The notes under the pieces: model-generated
The model's input: only the letters and a program-made list of their open reading frames with translations
What the model was told of the DNA's origin: nothing
Databases searched by the model: none
Position numbers and translations under genes: made by a program
In this document: positions 1 through 8,804 of the stretch, piece after piece
How the letters are laid out: every line of letters starts with the position of its first letter
Numbering within the stretch: position 1 is the first letter of the stretch
Origin: Novosphingobium sp. Rr 2-17
GTDB lineage: Bacteria; Pseudomonadota; Alphaproteobacteria; Sphingomonadales; Sphingomonadaceae
DNA: 54,904 bases
Assembly (NCBI RefSeq): GCF_000272475.1
Contig: NZ_AKFJ01000037.1
Span: forward strand, 1 to 54,904
Reading direction: 5' to 3'

Positions 1-30
1 CGATCTCCTGCCCAAATTTTGAGGGGCGGC

Positions 31-400
31 ATGGCCATGAAGCCTCGGCATCATCTCTATCTCGAGGAACTGACGGCCCGTCTCGACACGCTGGCGTCCA
101 AGCCCGGCACCTCGAAATCGGCGATCGTCGCCGATGCCTTGTGTGAATACCTCAATCGCCGCGCCACCCGCGAGGTCGATGATTTGCTCAAGCACCGGCT
201 CGACCGGATCAGTAACGAGCTTGGCCGTATCGAGTGGGACGCGACCGTGCTGCTCGAGACGCTGTCGTTGTTCGTCCGCTACCAGTTCACTGTCACCGCG
301 CCGGTGCCCGAAGCCGACAAGGCGGCCCACGCTATCGGGCGCGAACGCTTCCGCCGCTTCGTCGACCAAGTCGGACGCCAACTCTCCACCGGTCGGTCGA

Positions 401-405
<5 letters not shown>
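31..405 (+). pseudogene. CopG/RHH-type conjugation-associated protein, 3' end lost
   Basis: The protein starts MAMKPRHHLYLEEL and carries a ribbon-helix-helix-like N-terminus ([14 protein letters not shown], about residues 30-45). The body ([27 protein letters not shown]) resembles the CopG-family proteins found in Ti/ICE-type conjugative transfer clusters. A GAGGGG Shine-Dalgarno lies just upstream of the ATGs at 31 and 37. Family resemblance stops after QLSTGR, about 15 residues short of what I would expect, and the frame then runs into unrelated sequence to a stop at 495. From about 401 the +2 frame becomes serine recombinase. I read this as a gene joined to another by deletion or recombination. 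The fusion breakpoint is placed only approximately. Confidence 0.6.
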
Positions 406-1141
<736 letters not shown>

Positions 1142-1246
1142 CCGTTATGAGCGGCCAGCTCTAACCGCTGAGCTACAGGCCCCCGCTGCCGTTTCCGGTG
1201 CCCATCGACGAACACCGGATGAGCGCCGTTAGCTTGGGACGGTCCG

Positions 1247-2251
1247 CTAGTCCAGTGCAACATTCGCCAAAATGTCATTAACGCTGGTTGGCTTGATGCC
1301 GCGCCGTTCGAGGTGGGTGAACAGCGTACGCCACCAGTCGTATAGCGCGTCGAGATCATCTTCGTTGCGCACGTAGGGCGTATGGCCCGGCGCGAGGGAG
1401 GGACTGTGGAACGAGAAGACGAGCACTGGCAGCCCTTCGTCGATGGCAATATCGACACCGCGCAGGGCTTCTTGGGCAGTGACACCTTCGGGCGTCAGAG
1501 GAATGCGTTCCAGCAGGCCCGTGTGCGCCAGCAGCCCGCGCATAGCCGGTGCGCGCCACAAGTACGGATAGACCAGGTTGCCGATCTGGCGCAGCGGACC
1601 CCAATAGACGGTGGTCAGCGGCAATTCGAGCAAGCGGCGCTCGGGGCCAGCCCAGTAGGGCTTGAGGGGGTGATCGCGATAGTTAGGGCCGCCTTTGCCG
1701 CTATAGTCGAACCGCGCGCGCACCGATGTGTCTATGGCGATGCCAGCCTCGCTCAGGATCTCCGCGGTGCGAAGGCCCAGGCCATAGCGACCGGCGCGGT
1801 ACATCAGCGGGGAAACGCCGAAGGCTTGTGCGATTTTGTCGCGCAGGGTCAGCAGTTTCGATCGTTCCAGCTCGAAGGGAAGATTGCCCGCGTAACTGTT
1901 GAGTTCGGACACTTCCTCGTCGAAGGGCGGGTTGACCCAAGGGTGCAGTTGCACGCCCACTTCGGCCTGACCTTGCGAAACCGCCTCGCCGATCGCCTCT
2001 GACGCGAAATTTGAGCAAGCGACGGGATAATCGATCAGATAGGACGGGACGACGCCGAAGCTTTCGCAGAACTGCTGGAACTTGCGTAAGGCGGGAAGGG
2101 TGACGACGCTGTGCTGTTTGCGATCCAGCGGTGCGGACCAATCGAACTCTTCCTCGGTATCGACCGTGACGATGAACCGCTGGCCAAAGCCGTCTTTGAA
2201 AGACGCAAGCGCATTGGCGCCAGGCAGGTCCAGAAGATTGGGGCCTGGCAA
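1247..2251 (-). CDS. WalW-like polysaccharide deacetylase-family protein
   Basis: The 334-residue protein has an early FIVTVDTEEEFDW motif, a mid HPWVNPPF segment (about residue 105) and a late VFSFHSPSLAPG segment. This is the layout of the WalW-type polysaccharide deacetylase-like proteins common in sphingomonads, probably acting on envelope glycans. Asp/His metal-binding positions are suggested by VDTEEE and the two His-containing motifs. No signal peptide is visible. The start is TTG at 2251 with GGGAG ten bases upstream; no ATG occurs before the conserved region. It lies 47 bp downstream of the histidine-kinase-like gene on the same strand and probably shares its transcript. The substrate is unknown. 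Confidence 0.75.
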   Translation of the reverse strand: MPGPNLLDLPGANALASFKDGFGQRFIVTVDTEEEFDWSAPLDRKQHSVVTLPALRKFQQFCESFGVVPSYLIDYPVACSNFASEAIGEAVSQGQAEVGVQLHPWVNPPFDEEVSELNSYAGNLPFELERSKLLTLRDKIAQAFGVSPLMYRAGRYGLGLRTAEILSEAGIAIDTSVRARFDYSGKGGPNYRDHPLKPYWAGPERRLLELPLTTVYWGPLRQIGNLVYPYLWRAPAMRGLLAHTGLLERIPLTPEGVTAQEALRGVDIAIDEGLPVLVFSFHSPSLAPGHTPYVRNEDDLDALYDWWRTLFTHLERRGIKPTSVNDILANVALD

Positions 2252-2298
2252 GAAATCGTTACTCCCGTCGCAGGGGCGAATTAAGAAACGTCGTCATT

Positions 2299-4140
2299 CT
2301 AGTACGAAGTATTCGCCATGCTGCTATGGTCTGTAACTTCGTTGGTCAAGGTGGGTAAAGACAAGCGCAGCGCGTTACCGTCGCGCTGCAAGCTGCCACC
2401 GGCGGCAGTTGCTTCTGCGCTCGCCAGACGAAGGCTAAAGCCGACGCCGAACATCCCTGCGGCCAAAGAATGGCCACGTTCGCCCGCGATGCTGTCGAAC
2501 AGCGCATAGGCGTCGCGTTCGGCCAGCGCGCTGGGCAGCGTGATATCAAGGACGCGCTGGCCCGCGTGCTCATGGCAAGTGAGGGACAGCGATTCCCCTG
2601 GCGCCATCGAGCCGGCGAGCGCCGCGAACAAGCGCCAGAACAAGCGCTCGGCCTCCATCCGCTCGATCGCGATGGGGAGGGGCGGGAGCGTTAAATCTTC
2701 CGGCAATGTGAAGCTGCTGCCCCGCGGATCGGTCCAGGCGCGCAGGCGTTGGACGGTCTGAGCCAGGACTTGCGCGAGATCGCACGATCCCTGCTCCAGA
2801 TCGAGCGCGCCGGCCTCCAGCTTGGCGAGCCGGTCAAGTTCTTCGAACCCGGCCAGGATATGCGCGCAGTCGCCAGCAATGGAGGCGGCCAGCGCTCGGT
2901 ATTCGTGAGGGGCCGGGCCATAGAGCTGCTGCTGGATGATTTCGGCCGCGACCTGGATCGCGTTCGCGGGCGTGCGCAATTCATGCAGGATCTGGCGCAG
3001 GCGGTCGGCCTCGTCTGCGCCCGGAACGGCAGCGGGAGCCGCAGCAGCGGGGCGGCGGAGACGTCCATGGTATCCGGTGAACTGGCCGTTCGCGGGATCG
3101 AACCGGGCTATCGCGTCGATCTGCCAAGTGCCGGCGACGGCAGGCGCGCCGTCGATTTCGAACAGGCAGGCGCGCAAAGGCAGGTGTCGGCGCAGGGCAG
3201 ACGCCACCGCCTCGCCCCCGTCGCCAGCCAGATCGAGTCCGACTACGCACGGCGCGTGTGGCCCTTCTGCCCACACGATCCTGCCGTGCGATCCAGTTTC
3301 AAAATCGATCGCGGTGGCAAGGCGGGAAGGGCCAGGTGCGATGTCTCCCAGGGGGAGGCGAGGGGCGTCGTGGGCCGGCTCAGCCGATGCGTACGCTTTG
3401 CGCGCGCGCCGGAATTCCTCGATCCGCCGGACGATGGCGCCGATGCCAGGATCAGTCGTGGCTGAGGGTGAAACCAGATCGCGAAATTTGTCCGGGGCAG
3501 GGCTCCGCTTCTGGGCCGCGCGGGCGCGGGCCCATTCGCTCAGCAAAGTGGGTGGCGGTGGGTCAGCGCTGAAATCGAGCAGTTCCAGAACGTCGTCCGA
3601 AACGTCCTGGTCCACGCCGATATCGCCGGTAGGCTTGTTAAAGCGTGATCCTGCTGCCTCATCAGAAATGGCAGGCCCGGTCGCCGCTACCTGATCGGAT
3701 ATGTTGGGCAAGCCTCGGTCGTGGATGCCGAGGCGATCGAGCAGGGTTTCCACGGCGGGCGAAAGATCGCGGCGATGGCGCAGTGCTCCGCGTGCCTGCA
3801 CCGGAAGCGAGGGTATGAGCGCTAGCCACTGTGCATCGTCCAGTTTCGCCTTGGCGAAAGCGGCTCCTGCGATCGAGGGGTCGCTTTCTGCAAGGACCGC
3901 GAGAAGGCGGGCATTGGTCAGCGGCAGGGGTGAGCAGTGGAGAAGCCGCGCGCGATCGGCGGCAGGAATGCGATCCGCCAGCACCGCGAGCCGGTCCATC
4001 GCTGCATCGATAGCGGCGCTGCGCGTCTGGACCGGCAGTCGGCCCAGGATATCGACGAGCTGCAAGTACTGAATCCGCGCCATGGCGATTGCCCCATCGG
4101 GGAGGCGCAGTACCGTGGCAAGGCGGTCGTCGAAATGCAT
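2299..4140 (-). CDS. Histidine kinase-like protein with degenerate ATPase domain
   Basis: The 613-residue protein has an N-terminal helical part (about 1-130) with DRIPAADRARLLHC and LRHRRDLSPAVETLL, reminiscent of DUF2336-type repeats. A low-complexity linker follows, then a PAS-like stretch (about 265-355, GQFTGYHGRLRRP) and a HisKA domain with the H-box HELRTPANAIQ (His about 376). The HATPase region (about 480-605) is poorly conserved: the N-box position reads RLFWRLFAALAG without the usual Asn, and no DxGxG is seen. Autokinase activity is therefore doubtful and it may be a scaffold or pseudokinase. It is soluble, with no membrane segments, and sits directly upstream of the WalW-like gene. 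Confidence 0.72.
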   Translation of the reverse strand: MHFDDRLATVLRLPDGAIAMARIQYLQLVDILGRLPVQTRSAAIDAAMDRLAVLADRIPAADRARLLHCSPLPLTNARLLAVLAESDPSIAGAAFAKAKLDDAQWLALIPSLPVQARGALRHRRDLSPAVETLLDRLGIHDRGLPNISDQVAATGPAISDEAAGSRFNKPTGDIGVDQDVSDDVLELLDFSADPPPPTLLSEWARARAAQKRSPAPDKFRDLVSPSATTDPGIGAIVRRIEEFRRARKAYASAEPAHDAPRLPLGDIAPGPSRLATAIDFETGSHGRIVWAEGPHAPCVVGLDLAGDGGEAVASALRRHLPLRACLFEIDGAPAVAGTWQIDAIARFDPANGQFTGYHGRLRRPAAAAPAAVPGADEADRLRQILHELRTPANAIQVAAEIIQQQLYGPAPHEYRALAASIAGDCAHILAGFEELDRLAKLEAGALDLEQGSCDLAQVLAQTVQRLRAWTDPRGSSFTLPEDLTLPPLPIAIERMEAERLFWRLFAALAGSMAPGESLSLTCHEHAGQRVLDITLPSALAERDAYALFDSIAGERGHSLAAGMFGVGFSLRLASAEATAAGGSLQRDGNALRLSLPTLTNEVTDHSSMANTSY

Positions 4141-4432
4141 TGCTCTTTAGTACCGCTCCACTGCCGTTACCGGCTTCCTCGTGCCGTCCATGACAGCGCA
4201 TTATCACTGGAAGGTAAACGCTCTAGCCGCGTTTCAAACCTTTCCTAGCAAAGATCGGAACTTGCGAAAGAGTGCAGACGAAGCCGTTGCAAAGCGGGAC
4301 GGTTACGCTAAAGGCTAATTTTATTACCGGGTACGAACCTTTTTGATCCGTATCTTGCACCAAGGCAGGTCAGCGAGGGTGTGCGCTCTCGTCGCCGGTC
4401 GCAGGTAGGACGCCCGGGCAGGAAGGCTTGGA
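4141..4432. other. Divergent intergenic region
   Basis: This 292-bp gap separates the kinase-like gene (minus) and the Lrp gene (plus) and should carry both promoters. It contains CGCTCTAG near 4219 and GATCGGAACTTGC near 4255, short matches to the two ends of the intergenic repeat seen at 47106 and 53116. They may mark a decayed copy. No gene was found here. Confidence 0.4.
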
Positions 4433-4894
4433 ATGATAAACCTTGATGATATCGACCGTCGCCTGTTGTCCGAGCTGCAGGACGAAGGCCGCATCACCAA
4501 CGTGGAGCTGGCCCAGCGGGTCGGATTGACTGCTCCGCCATGCCTGCGCCGTGTGCGCAGCCTGGAGGAAGCGGGAATCATCAATGGTTATCATGCTGAT
4601 CTCGACCCGTCGAAGCTGGGCTTCACGATCACCGTTTTTGCGTTGGTCAGCCTCAAGAGCCAGGCAGAAGAGGCGCTGCGCGCGTTCGAGGATCACATGA
4701 AGGGCCTGCCCGAAGTGCGGGAGTGCCACATGCTCAACGGCGAGATCGACTTTATACTGAAGATCGTCAACCGCGACCTGCAGAGCTTTCAGGAATTCCT
4801 AACGAGTAAGCTGACGCCTGCGCCCAACGTCGATAGCGTCAAGACATCGTTGACGATTCGCACTGCCAAGAACCTTCCGGGCGTGCCGCTCTAG
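4433..4894 (+). CDS. Lrp/AsnC family transcriptional regulator
   Basis: The 153-residue protein has an N-terminal AsnC winged helix (LDDIDRRLLSELQDEGR, then NVELAQRVGLTAPPCLRRVRSLE with its recognition helix, about residues 3-60). The C-terminal RAM ligand-binding/oligomerisation domain follows (about 68-145, VRECHMLNGEIDFILKI). Length and domain order are normal for the family. It is expected to bind DNA as a dimer or octamer in response to amino acids; leucine or another amino acid cannot be decided from sequence. The start ATG follows GGAAGGCTTGGA. It stands alone, convergent with aroQ. Confidence 0.92.
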   Translation: MINLDDIDRRLLSELQDEGRITNVELAQRVGLTAPPCLRRVRSLEEAGIINGYHADLDPSKLGFTITVFALVSLKSQAEEALRAFEDHMKGLPEVRECHMLNGEIDFILKIVNRDLQSFQEFLTSKLTPAPNVDSVKTSLTIRTAKNLPGVPL

Positions 4895-4931
4895 GCGCTG
4901 TTTTGAAAAGGCGGCACCGGCCCCGCGCGAA

Positions 4932-5369
4932 TCAGAGCGCGGCGGCGGCTTCCAGTGCAAGCAGATAGCTGCGCGCACCAAAGCCCGCGATCGTGCCCTT
5001 CGCCGCCTGGCCGACCCAGGACACATGGCGGAAACTTTCACGCGTGTGGGGGTTGGATAAATGCACCTCGATCACCGGCACCTTGATCGAGCGGATCGCA
5101 TCGAGCAGCGCGATCGAGGTGTGGGTGAGCGCTCCCGCGTTGAGCAGCACCGCATGCGCGCCGCGGTCTTCAGCCTCGTGCAGCCAGTCCACCAGGTCAC
5201 CTTCGTGGTTCGATTGGTGCATCGAGATCGTGCAGCTCAGGTCCGCCCCGCGAGCGGCCAGCATGGCGCCGATGTCCGCCAGCGTCTGCGAACCGTAGAC
5301 TTCGGGCTCGCGCTTGCCCAGCCGGTTGAGATTGGGGCCGTTAAGGACATAGATCAGCTTCTCGGCCAT
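4932..5369 (-). CDS. aroQ: 3-dehydroquinate dehydratase, type II
   Basis: This enzyme converts 3-dehydroquinate to 3-dehydroshikimate in the shikimate pathway as a cytosolic dodecamer. The 145-residue length is normal. Hallmarks are VLNGPNLNRLGKREPEVYG with the catalytic Tyr25, the substrate-binding HQSNHEGDLVDWLHEA and INAGA-like LLNAGALTHTS motifs, and EVHLSNPH(T)RE with the catalytic His. The gene is monocistronic and convergent with the Lrp gene. Confidence 0.97.
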   Translation of the reverse strand: MAEKLIYVLNGPNLNRLGKREPEVYGSQTLADIGAMLAARGADLSCTISMHQSNHEGDLVDWLHEAEDRGAHAVLLNAGALTHTSIALLDAIRSIKVPVIEVHLSNPHTRESFRHVSWVGQAAKGTIAGFGARSYLLALEAAAAL

Positions 5370-5530
5370 TGCGCTTGCATTCCCGGCGGCCGTGGATCGA
5401 CCCTCGTGCGATCTTTAGCCGCAGCGGCGGGATGTGCAAATGGCGCTGGCGTTACTGAGTGGTGTCGCGGGAATCCGAACATCTCCGAGAACATGGCTCG
5501 AGGTGCCTGTGGCCACCCTCACTTCGAGTT

Positions 5531-5944
5531 CTAGCGGTCCGAGCCTTTGACTTTCCCCCATTGGCGCATCGCCGAATAGCCCAGATAGCCGGTGCCAAAG
5601 AGGGCATAGAGCGGCTCTGGCAAGCCGTTGAGGTAAGTGCTGATGCCGCTGGCGATCGTTGTGGCAAGGCGGGGGCTGAATGCGCTGACCAGGCCGACCG
5701 GCAGCGCGCACAGGATCATCACGTACATCATGTAGAGGAAGCTGGGCCGGGCGCGGCTGGTCCAGAGGTCGGCCGAGCCGGCTTCGATGCCGGTGGGAGA
5801 GAGATTGGTTTGAAGTATCTGCAAATCGTGCGAATTCATCAGATTTTGCAGTGCCAGCTTGGCGCGTTCGCGCCCTTCCGGGTCTGGGACGACCTCGTCG
5901 ATGATGCGTGTAACAGTGCCGAGAATCTGGTCGATCGACGCCAT
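5531..5944 (-). CDS. GTA-type 3TM holin family protein
   Basis: The protein of 137 residues starts MASIDQILG at an ATG preceded by CGGAG. The cytosolic N-terminus has helices with EVVPDPEGRERAKLAL, then PSFLYMMYVMILCALPVG and two further hydrophobic stretches ending GYLGYSAMRQWGKVKG. This matches the 'Holin of 3TMs, for gene-transfer release' family: holins export endolysin to release phage or gene-transfer-agent particles. No GTA capsid, portal or endolysin genes are in the window, so it is an orphan here. A longer reading frame to 6037 lacks a good start. Confidence 0.78.
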   Translation of the reverse strand: MASIDQILGTVTRIIDEVVPDPEGRERAKLALQNLMNSHDLQILQTNLSPTGIEAGSADLWTSRARPSFLYMMYVMILCALPVGLVSAFSPRLATTIASGISTYLNGLPEPLYALFGTGYLGYSAMRQWGKVKGSDR

Positions 5945-5982
5945 GACAAATCTCCGAAAAACAGGGAAAGTCTTGGGTAAAT

Positions 5983-6050
5983 AACCAAATTGGTTCGTGT
6001 AGGAAAATTGAATTTGCGCTTTCACACTTTGTAACAAAGACGGGTGTTAC
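5983..6050 (-). promoter_or_regulatory. Palindromic elements upstream of the holin gene
   Basis: AACCAA-A-TTGGTT (5983-5995) is a perfect 13-nt palindrome, 39 bp before the holin start codon. GTAAC...GTTAC (6031-6050) is a second inverted repeat. Their position suits an operator or promoter region. No known regulator motif is recognised. Confidence 0.3.
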
Positions 6051-6126
6051 TTTGACGCTATCTTTGGTAGCTTAAAATCCAAATCGTCGTAACCATGTTC
6101 GATGAAACTAAAGTGGGAGTTTGTTG

Positions 6127-6768
6127 ATGCGAAAAGCGATCATGTTGTCCGGTATGCTGGCTGCTTCGGGCCTTGTCGGTGCCCACCTTTGGGCGCAGTC
6201 GCCGCCGCCGGGCGGTGCGCCAGCCGGCATGAAGCCCCCGGTTTCGAGCAAGGACCCCAAGGCCGCACCGGCAGGCCACTATAGCGTCGATCACGAGCAT
6301 TCGTCGGTGATCGCGCGCGTGTCACACTCCGGCTTTTCTTATAACGTTGTGCGTTTCGCCGTGGCCGACGGTGAGTTGGATTGGAACCCCCTCAAGCCGG
6401 ACGCGATCAAGCTGGACGTGACGGTGAACACTAAGCCCTATAATGCGCCGATCGAATACAAAATGCCGATCGAAGGCCCAGGGATGCTAAACGTCGCCGC
6501 GTTCCCAACGGCAAAGTTCGTATCCACCGGGGTCAAGCCGATGGGTGGCAACAAGGCCGACGTGATGGGCCAACTCACTCTGTGGGGCGTCACTCGCCCG
6601 GCTGTAATTCATGCCGAACTGGTGGGTGCCGGAACTGGCATGGGCGGCAAGACGGTGACGGGCTTTACCGGGACGATGACGTTCGATTCCAGCGAATTCA
6701 AGGAACAAAAGCCGATGTCGCTGGGCAAGATCACGCTCGTACTCGACGCCGAATTCCACAAGTCCTGA
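6127..6768 (+). CDS. YceI family exported protein
   Basis: The 213-residue protein starts MRKAIMLSGMLAASG with TGGGAG eight bases upstream. It has an N-terminal signal peptide ending near HLWAQS and a Pro-rich spacer. The YceI lipocalin-like domain (about 50-213) carries HYSVDHEHSSVIARVSHSGFS, FPTAKFVSTGVKP, GQLTLWGVTRPAVI and SSEFKEQKP. YceI proteins are periplasmic beta-barrels thought to bind isoprenoid or fatty-acid-like ligands; the ligand here is unknown. A second member is at 19823. The gene stands alone. Confidence 0.9.
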   Translation: MRKAIMLSGMLAASGLVGAHLWAQSPPPGGAPAGMKPPVSSKDPKAAPAGHYSVDHEHSSVIARVSHSGFSYNVVRFAVADGELDWNPLKPDAIKLDVTVNTKPYNAPIEYKMPIEGPGMLNVAAFPTAKFVSTGVKPMGGNKADVMGQLTLWGVTRPAVIHAELVGAGTGMGGKTVTGFTGTMTFDSSEFKEQKPMSLGKITLVLDAEFHKS

Positions 6769-6815
6769 TTAACCGGCGCGGGCGGGCAACCGCTCGCTCG
6801 CGCCCTACTTTCTGC

Positions 6816-7175
6816 TCAGCAGACGGTGATTTCCAGTGGCGTCGATCCGGTGATCGTTGCCGACAAGACATCCCCGCTGGAACCGCGCTAACGCCGTCGG
6901 ACGTGTCGGTATAGATCAGATCGCCGCGCTTGATCGGCCACGCCTGCGAAAGGTAAGCGATAGTTTTCGCGATCGACCAGATCAGCTTATCGGTCCCGTT
7001 GGTTTTCCGCACCGCGCGGTTGACTTCTAACACGATCGTCGCGTGATCGATGTCGCCGGCGTCTGCCGCCGGGGTAATCGCACATCTCCTTGGCGTGCTT
7101 TTCGTAATTGCCTCCGATGCAGTAGACACGCTGGACCGGGAAGCGGTTTTGGTCGGGCTGTCTGCGCCTATTGTC
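6816..7175 (-). pseudogene. Fumarylacetoacetate hydrolase-family gene remnant
   Basis: On the minus strand one frame reads RFPVQRVYCIGGNYEKHAKEM, the N-terminus of FAH-family hydrolases. A second frame reads TIVLEVNRAVRKTNGTD, then KLIWSIAKTIAYLS and KRGDLIYT-DTSDGVSAVPAG, the C-terminal half. A third frame completes it with DVLSATITGSTPLEITVC and a stop at 6816. The middle, with the metal-binding residues, is missing (about 120 codons), and there are at least two frame changes. It is clearly inactive. The 5' boundary is approximate. Confidence 0.75.
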
Positions 7176-7277
7176 TGAGAACTATGCAGCCAATTGCACT
7201 CACGAGCGTATTCCTCAGGAGAGTCAGGTTTGCGATCAAGCGACGTTCGAACGTAAGGTAAGTGTGGGTGAGTCAGA

Positions 7278-8804
7278 ATGGCAGATAGCGCGATCGATCA
7301 TGATTTGAACGAGCCTGCGCAGACCGGGCTGGCCATGACTGGCGTGTCTGGGCTGGACGACATCCTGGGTGGCGGGTTTGCGCGTGGACGCGTGTTCCTG
7401 CTCGAAGGAAGCCCCGGAACCGGCAAGACGACGATCGCGATGCAGTTTTTGGCACAAGGTGCAGCCAGGGGTGAAAAGTGCCTCTACGTCACGTTGTCCG
7501 AGACGGAGGACGAACTGCGCGATAGCGCGCGTTCGCATGGCTGGGATCTTACCGGTGTCGATTTGTATGAACTGGTGCCACCCGAAAGCCTGCTGGATGA
7601 AGACCAGCAACAGAGCCTGCTCTATTCGTCCGACCTGGAATTGGGGGAAACCACGCGTCGTATCTTCGAAGCGTTCGAGCGGGTGAAGCCGGATCGCGTG
7701 GTCCTCGATAGCCTGTCAGAGATACGGCTTTTGGCCCAAAGCTCGCTACGGTATCGCCGCCAGATACTGGCCATGAAGCACTTCTTTTCTCGCCAAAACA
7801 CTACAGTCCTGATGCTGGATGACCTGACGGCGGAAGTATCCGACAAGACCGTCCACAGCGTCGCGCATGGTGTTGTCCGGCTTGAGGAACTGGCTCCGAA
7901 TTTCGGGCCGGAGCGTCGCCGGGTGCGTATCGTGAAATACCGCGGCCGGAAGTTTCGTGGCGGCTATCACGATTTCCGCATCGAAACCGGCGGCGTCCAG
8001 ATATATCCCCGGCTGATCTCGGCGGAGCACAGGACGGAGTTCGCGCGTGACATGTTGACGAGCCGTTCCGGGGAACTTGACGCGCTGCTTGGTGGCGGTG
8101 TCGAACGCGGCTCCAGCGTGCTGGTCTTGGGGCCAGCGGGCACCGGCAAGTCACTGCTGACGCTTACGTTCGCCGCGGCTGCGATCGATCGCGGGGAAAA
8201 GGTCGCGATGTTCGTCTTCGATGAGGAGATCGGGCTTTTGTTCAATCGCGCCATCGCGCTTGGGATCGACATGAAGGCCATGGTCGATGCCGGCGACTTG
8301 TTCATCGAGCAAGTGGACGCGGCGGAACTTTCGCCCGGCGAATTTTCCAAGCGCGTACAAGCGATGGTGGAAATCAACAAAGTTCGATCGGTCATCATCG
8401 ATAGCCTGAATGGCTATCAAGCAGCGATGCCCGAGGAGAATGCGCTGATCCTCCACATGCATGAATTGTTGCAGTATCTTAATCGCCAAGGCGCGACGAC
8501 ATTCCTGACCGTGGCGCAGCACGGCTTGGTGGGAGACATGAAATCGCCCGTCGATGTCACGTACCTCGCCGATACGGTGGTCCTGCTGCGCTATTTCGAA
8601 GCGGCAGGCCGCGTGCGCCGTGCGATTTCGATCATCAAGAAACGGACCGGCGCTCACGAGGATACGATCCGCGAATACAAGATCGGCAGCTTCGGCATCA
8701 AACTGGGAGAGCCGTTGGTGGGCTTCCAAGGTGTCCTGCGCGGCGTTCCGCAATTCATTTGGGGGGAGAATTCCGCCACCCTCCTTGAAAACGAATACGA
8801 GTGA
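7278..8804 (+). CDS. KaiC-like double-domain RecA ATPase
   Basis: The 508-residue protein is a tandem of two KaiC/RecA-like domains. Domain 1 has Walker A GSPGTGKT (44-51), the acidic SETEDE motif (74-79) and VVLDSLSEIR as Walker B (about 141-150). Domain 2 has Walker A GPAGTGKS (285-292), FVFDEEIGLLFNRA with the catalytic Glu pair, and SVIIDSLNGY. It resembles cyanobacterial KaiC, but at the position of the Ser431/Thr432 phosphosites it reads VTYLADT, and no kaiA or kaiB is nearby. It is more likely a stress or light signalling ATPase than a clock. GGTGAG precedes the ATG. The stop overlaps the next start. Confidence 0.9.
   Translation: MADSAIDHDLNEPAQTGLAMTGVSGLDDILGGGFARGRVFLLEGSPGTGKTTIAMQFLAQGAARGEKCLYVTLSETEDELRDSARSHGWDLTGVDLYELVPPESLLDEDQQQSLLYSSDLELGETTRRIFEAFERVKPDRVVLDSLSEIRLLAQSSLRYRRQILAMKHFFSRQNTTVLMLDDLTAEVSDKTVHSVAHGVVRLEELAPNFGPERRRVRIVKYRGRKFRGGYHDFRIETGGVQIYPRLISAEHRTEFARDMLTSRSGELDALLGGGVERGSSVLVLGPAGTGKSLLTLTFAAAAIDRGEKVAMFVFDEEIGLLFNRAIALGIDMKAMVDAGDLFIEQVDAAELSPGEFSKRVQAMVEINKVRSVIIDSLNGYQAAMPEENALILHMHELLQYLNRQGATTFLTVAQHGLVGDMKSPVDVTYLADTVVLLRYFEAAGRVRRAISIIKKRTGAHEDTIREYKIGSFGIKLGEPLVGFQGVLRGVPQFIWGENSATLLENEYE

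Noticed and set aside
7183..7261. 25-codon frame MQPIALTSVFL... upstream of the KaiC-like gene
   Set aside because: No Shine-Dalgarno, no repeated regulatory codons and no attenuator-like hairpins, so not called as a leader peptide.
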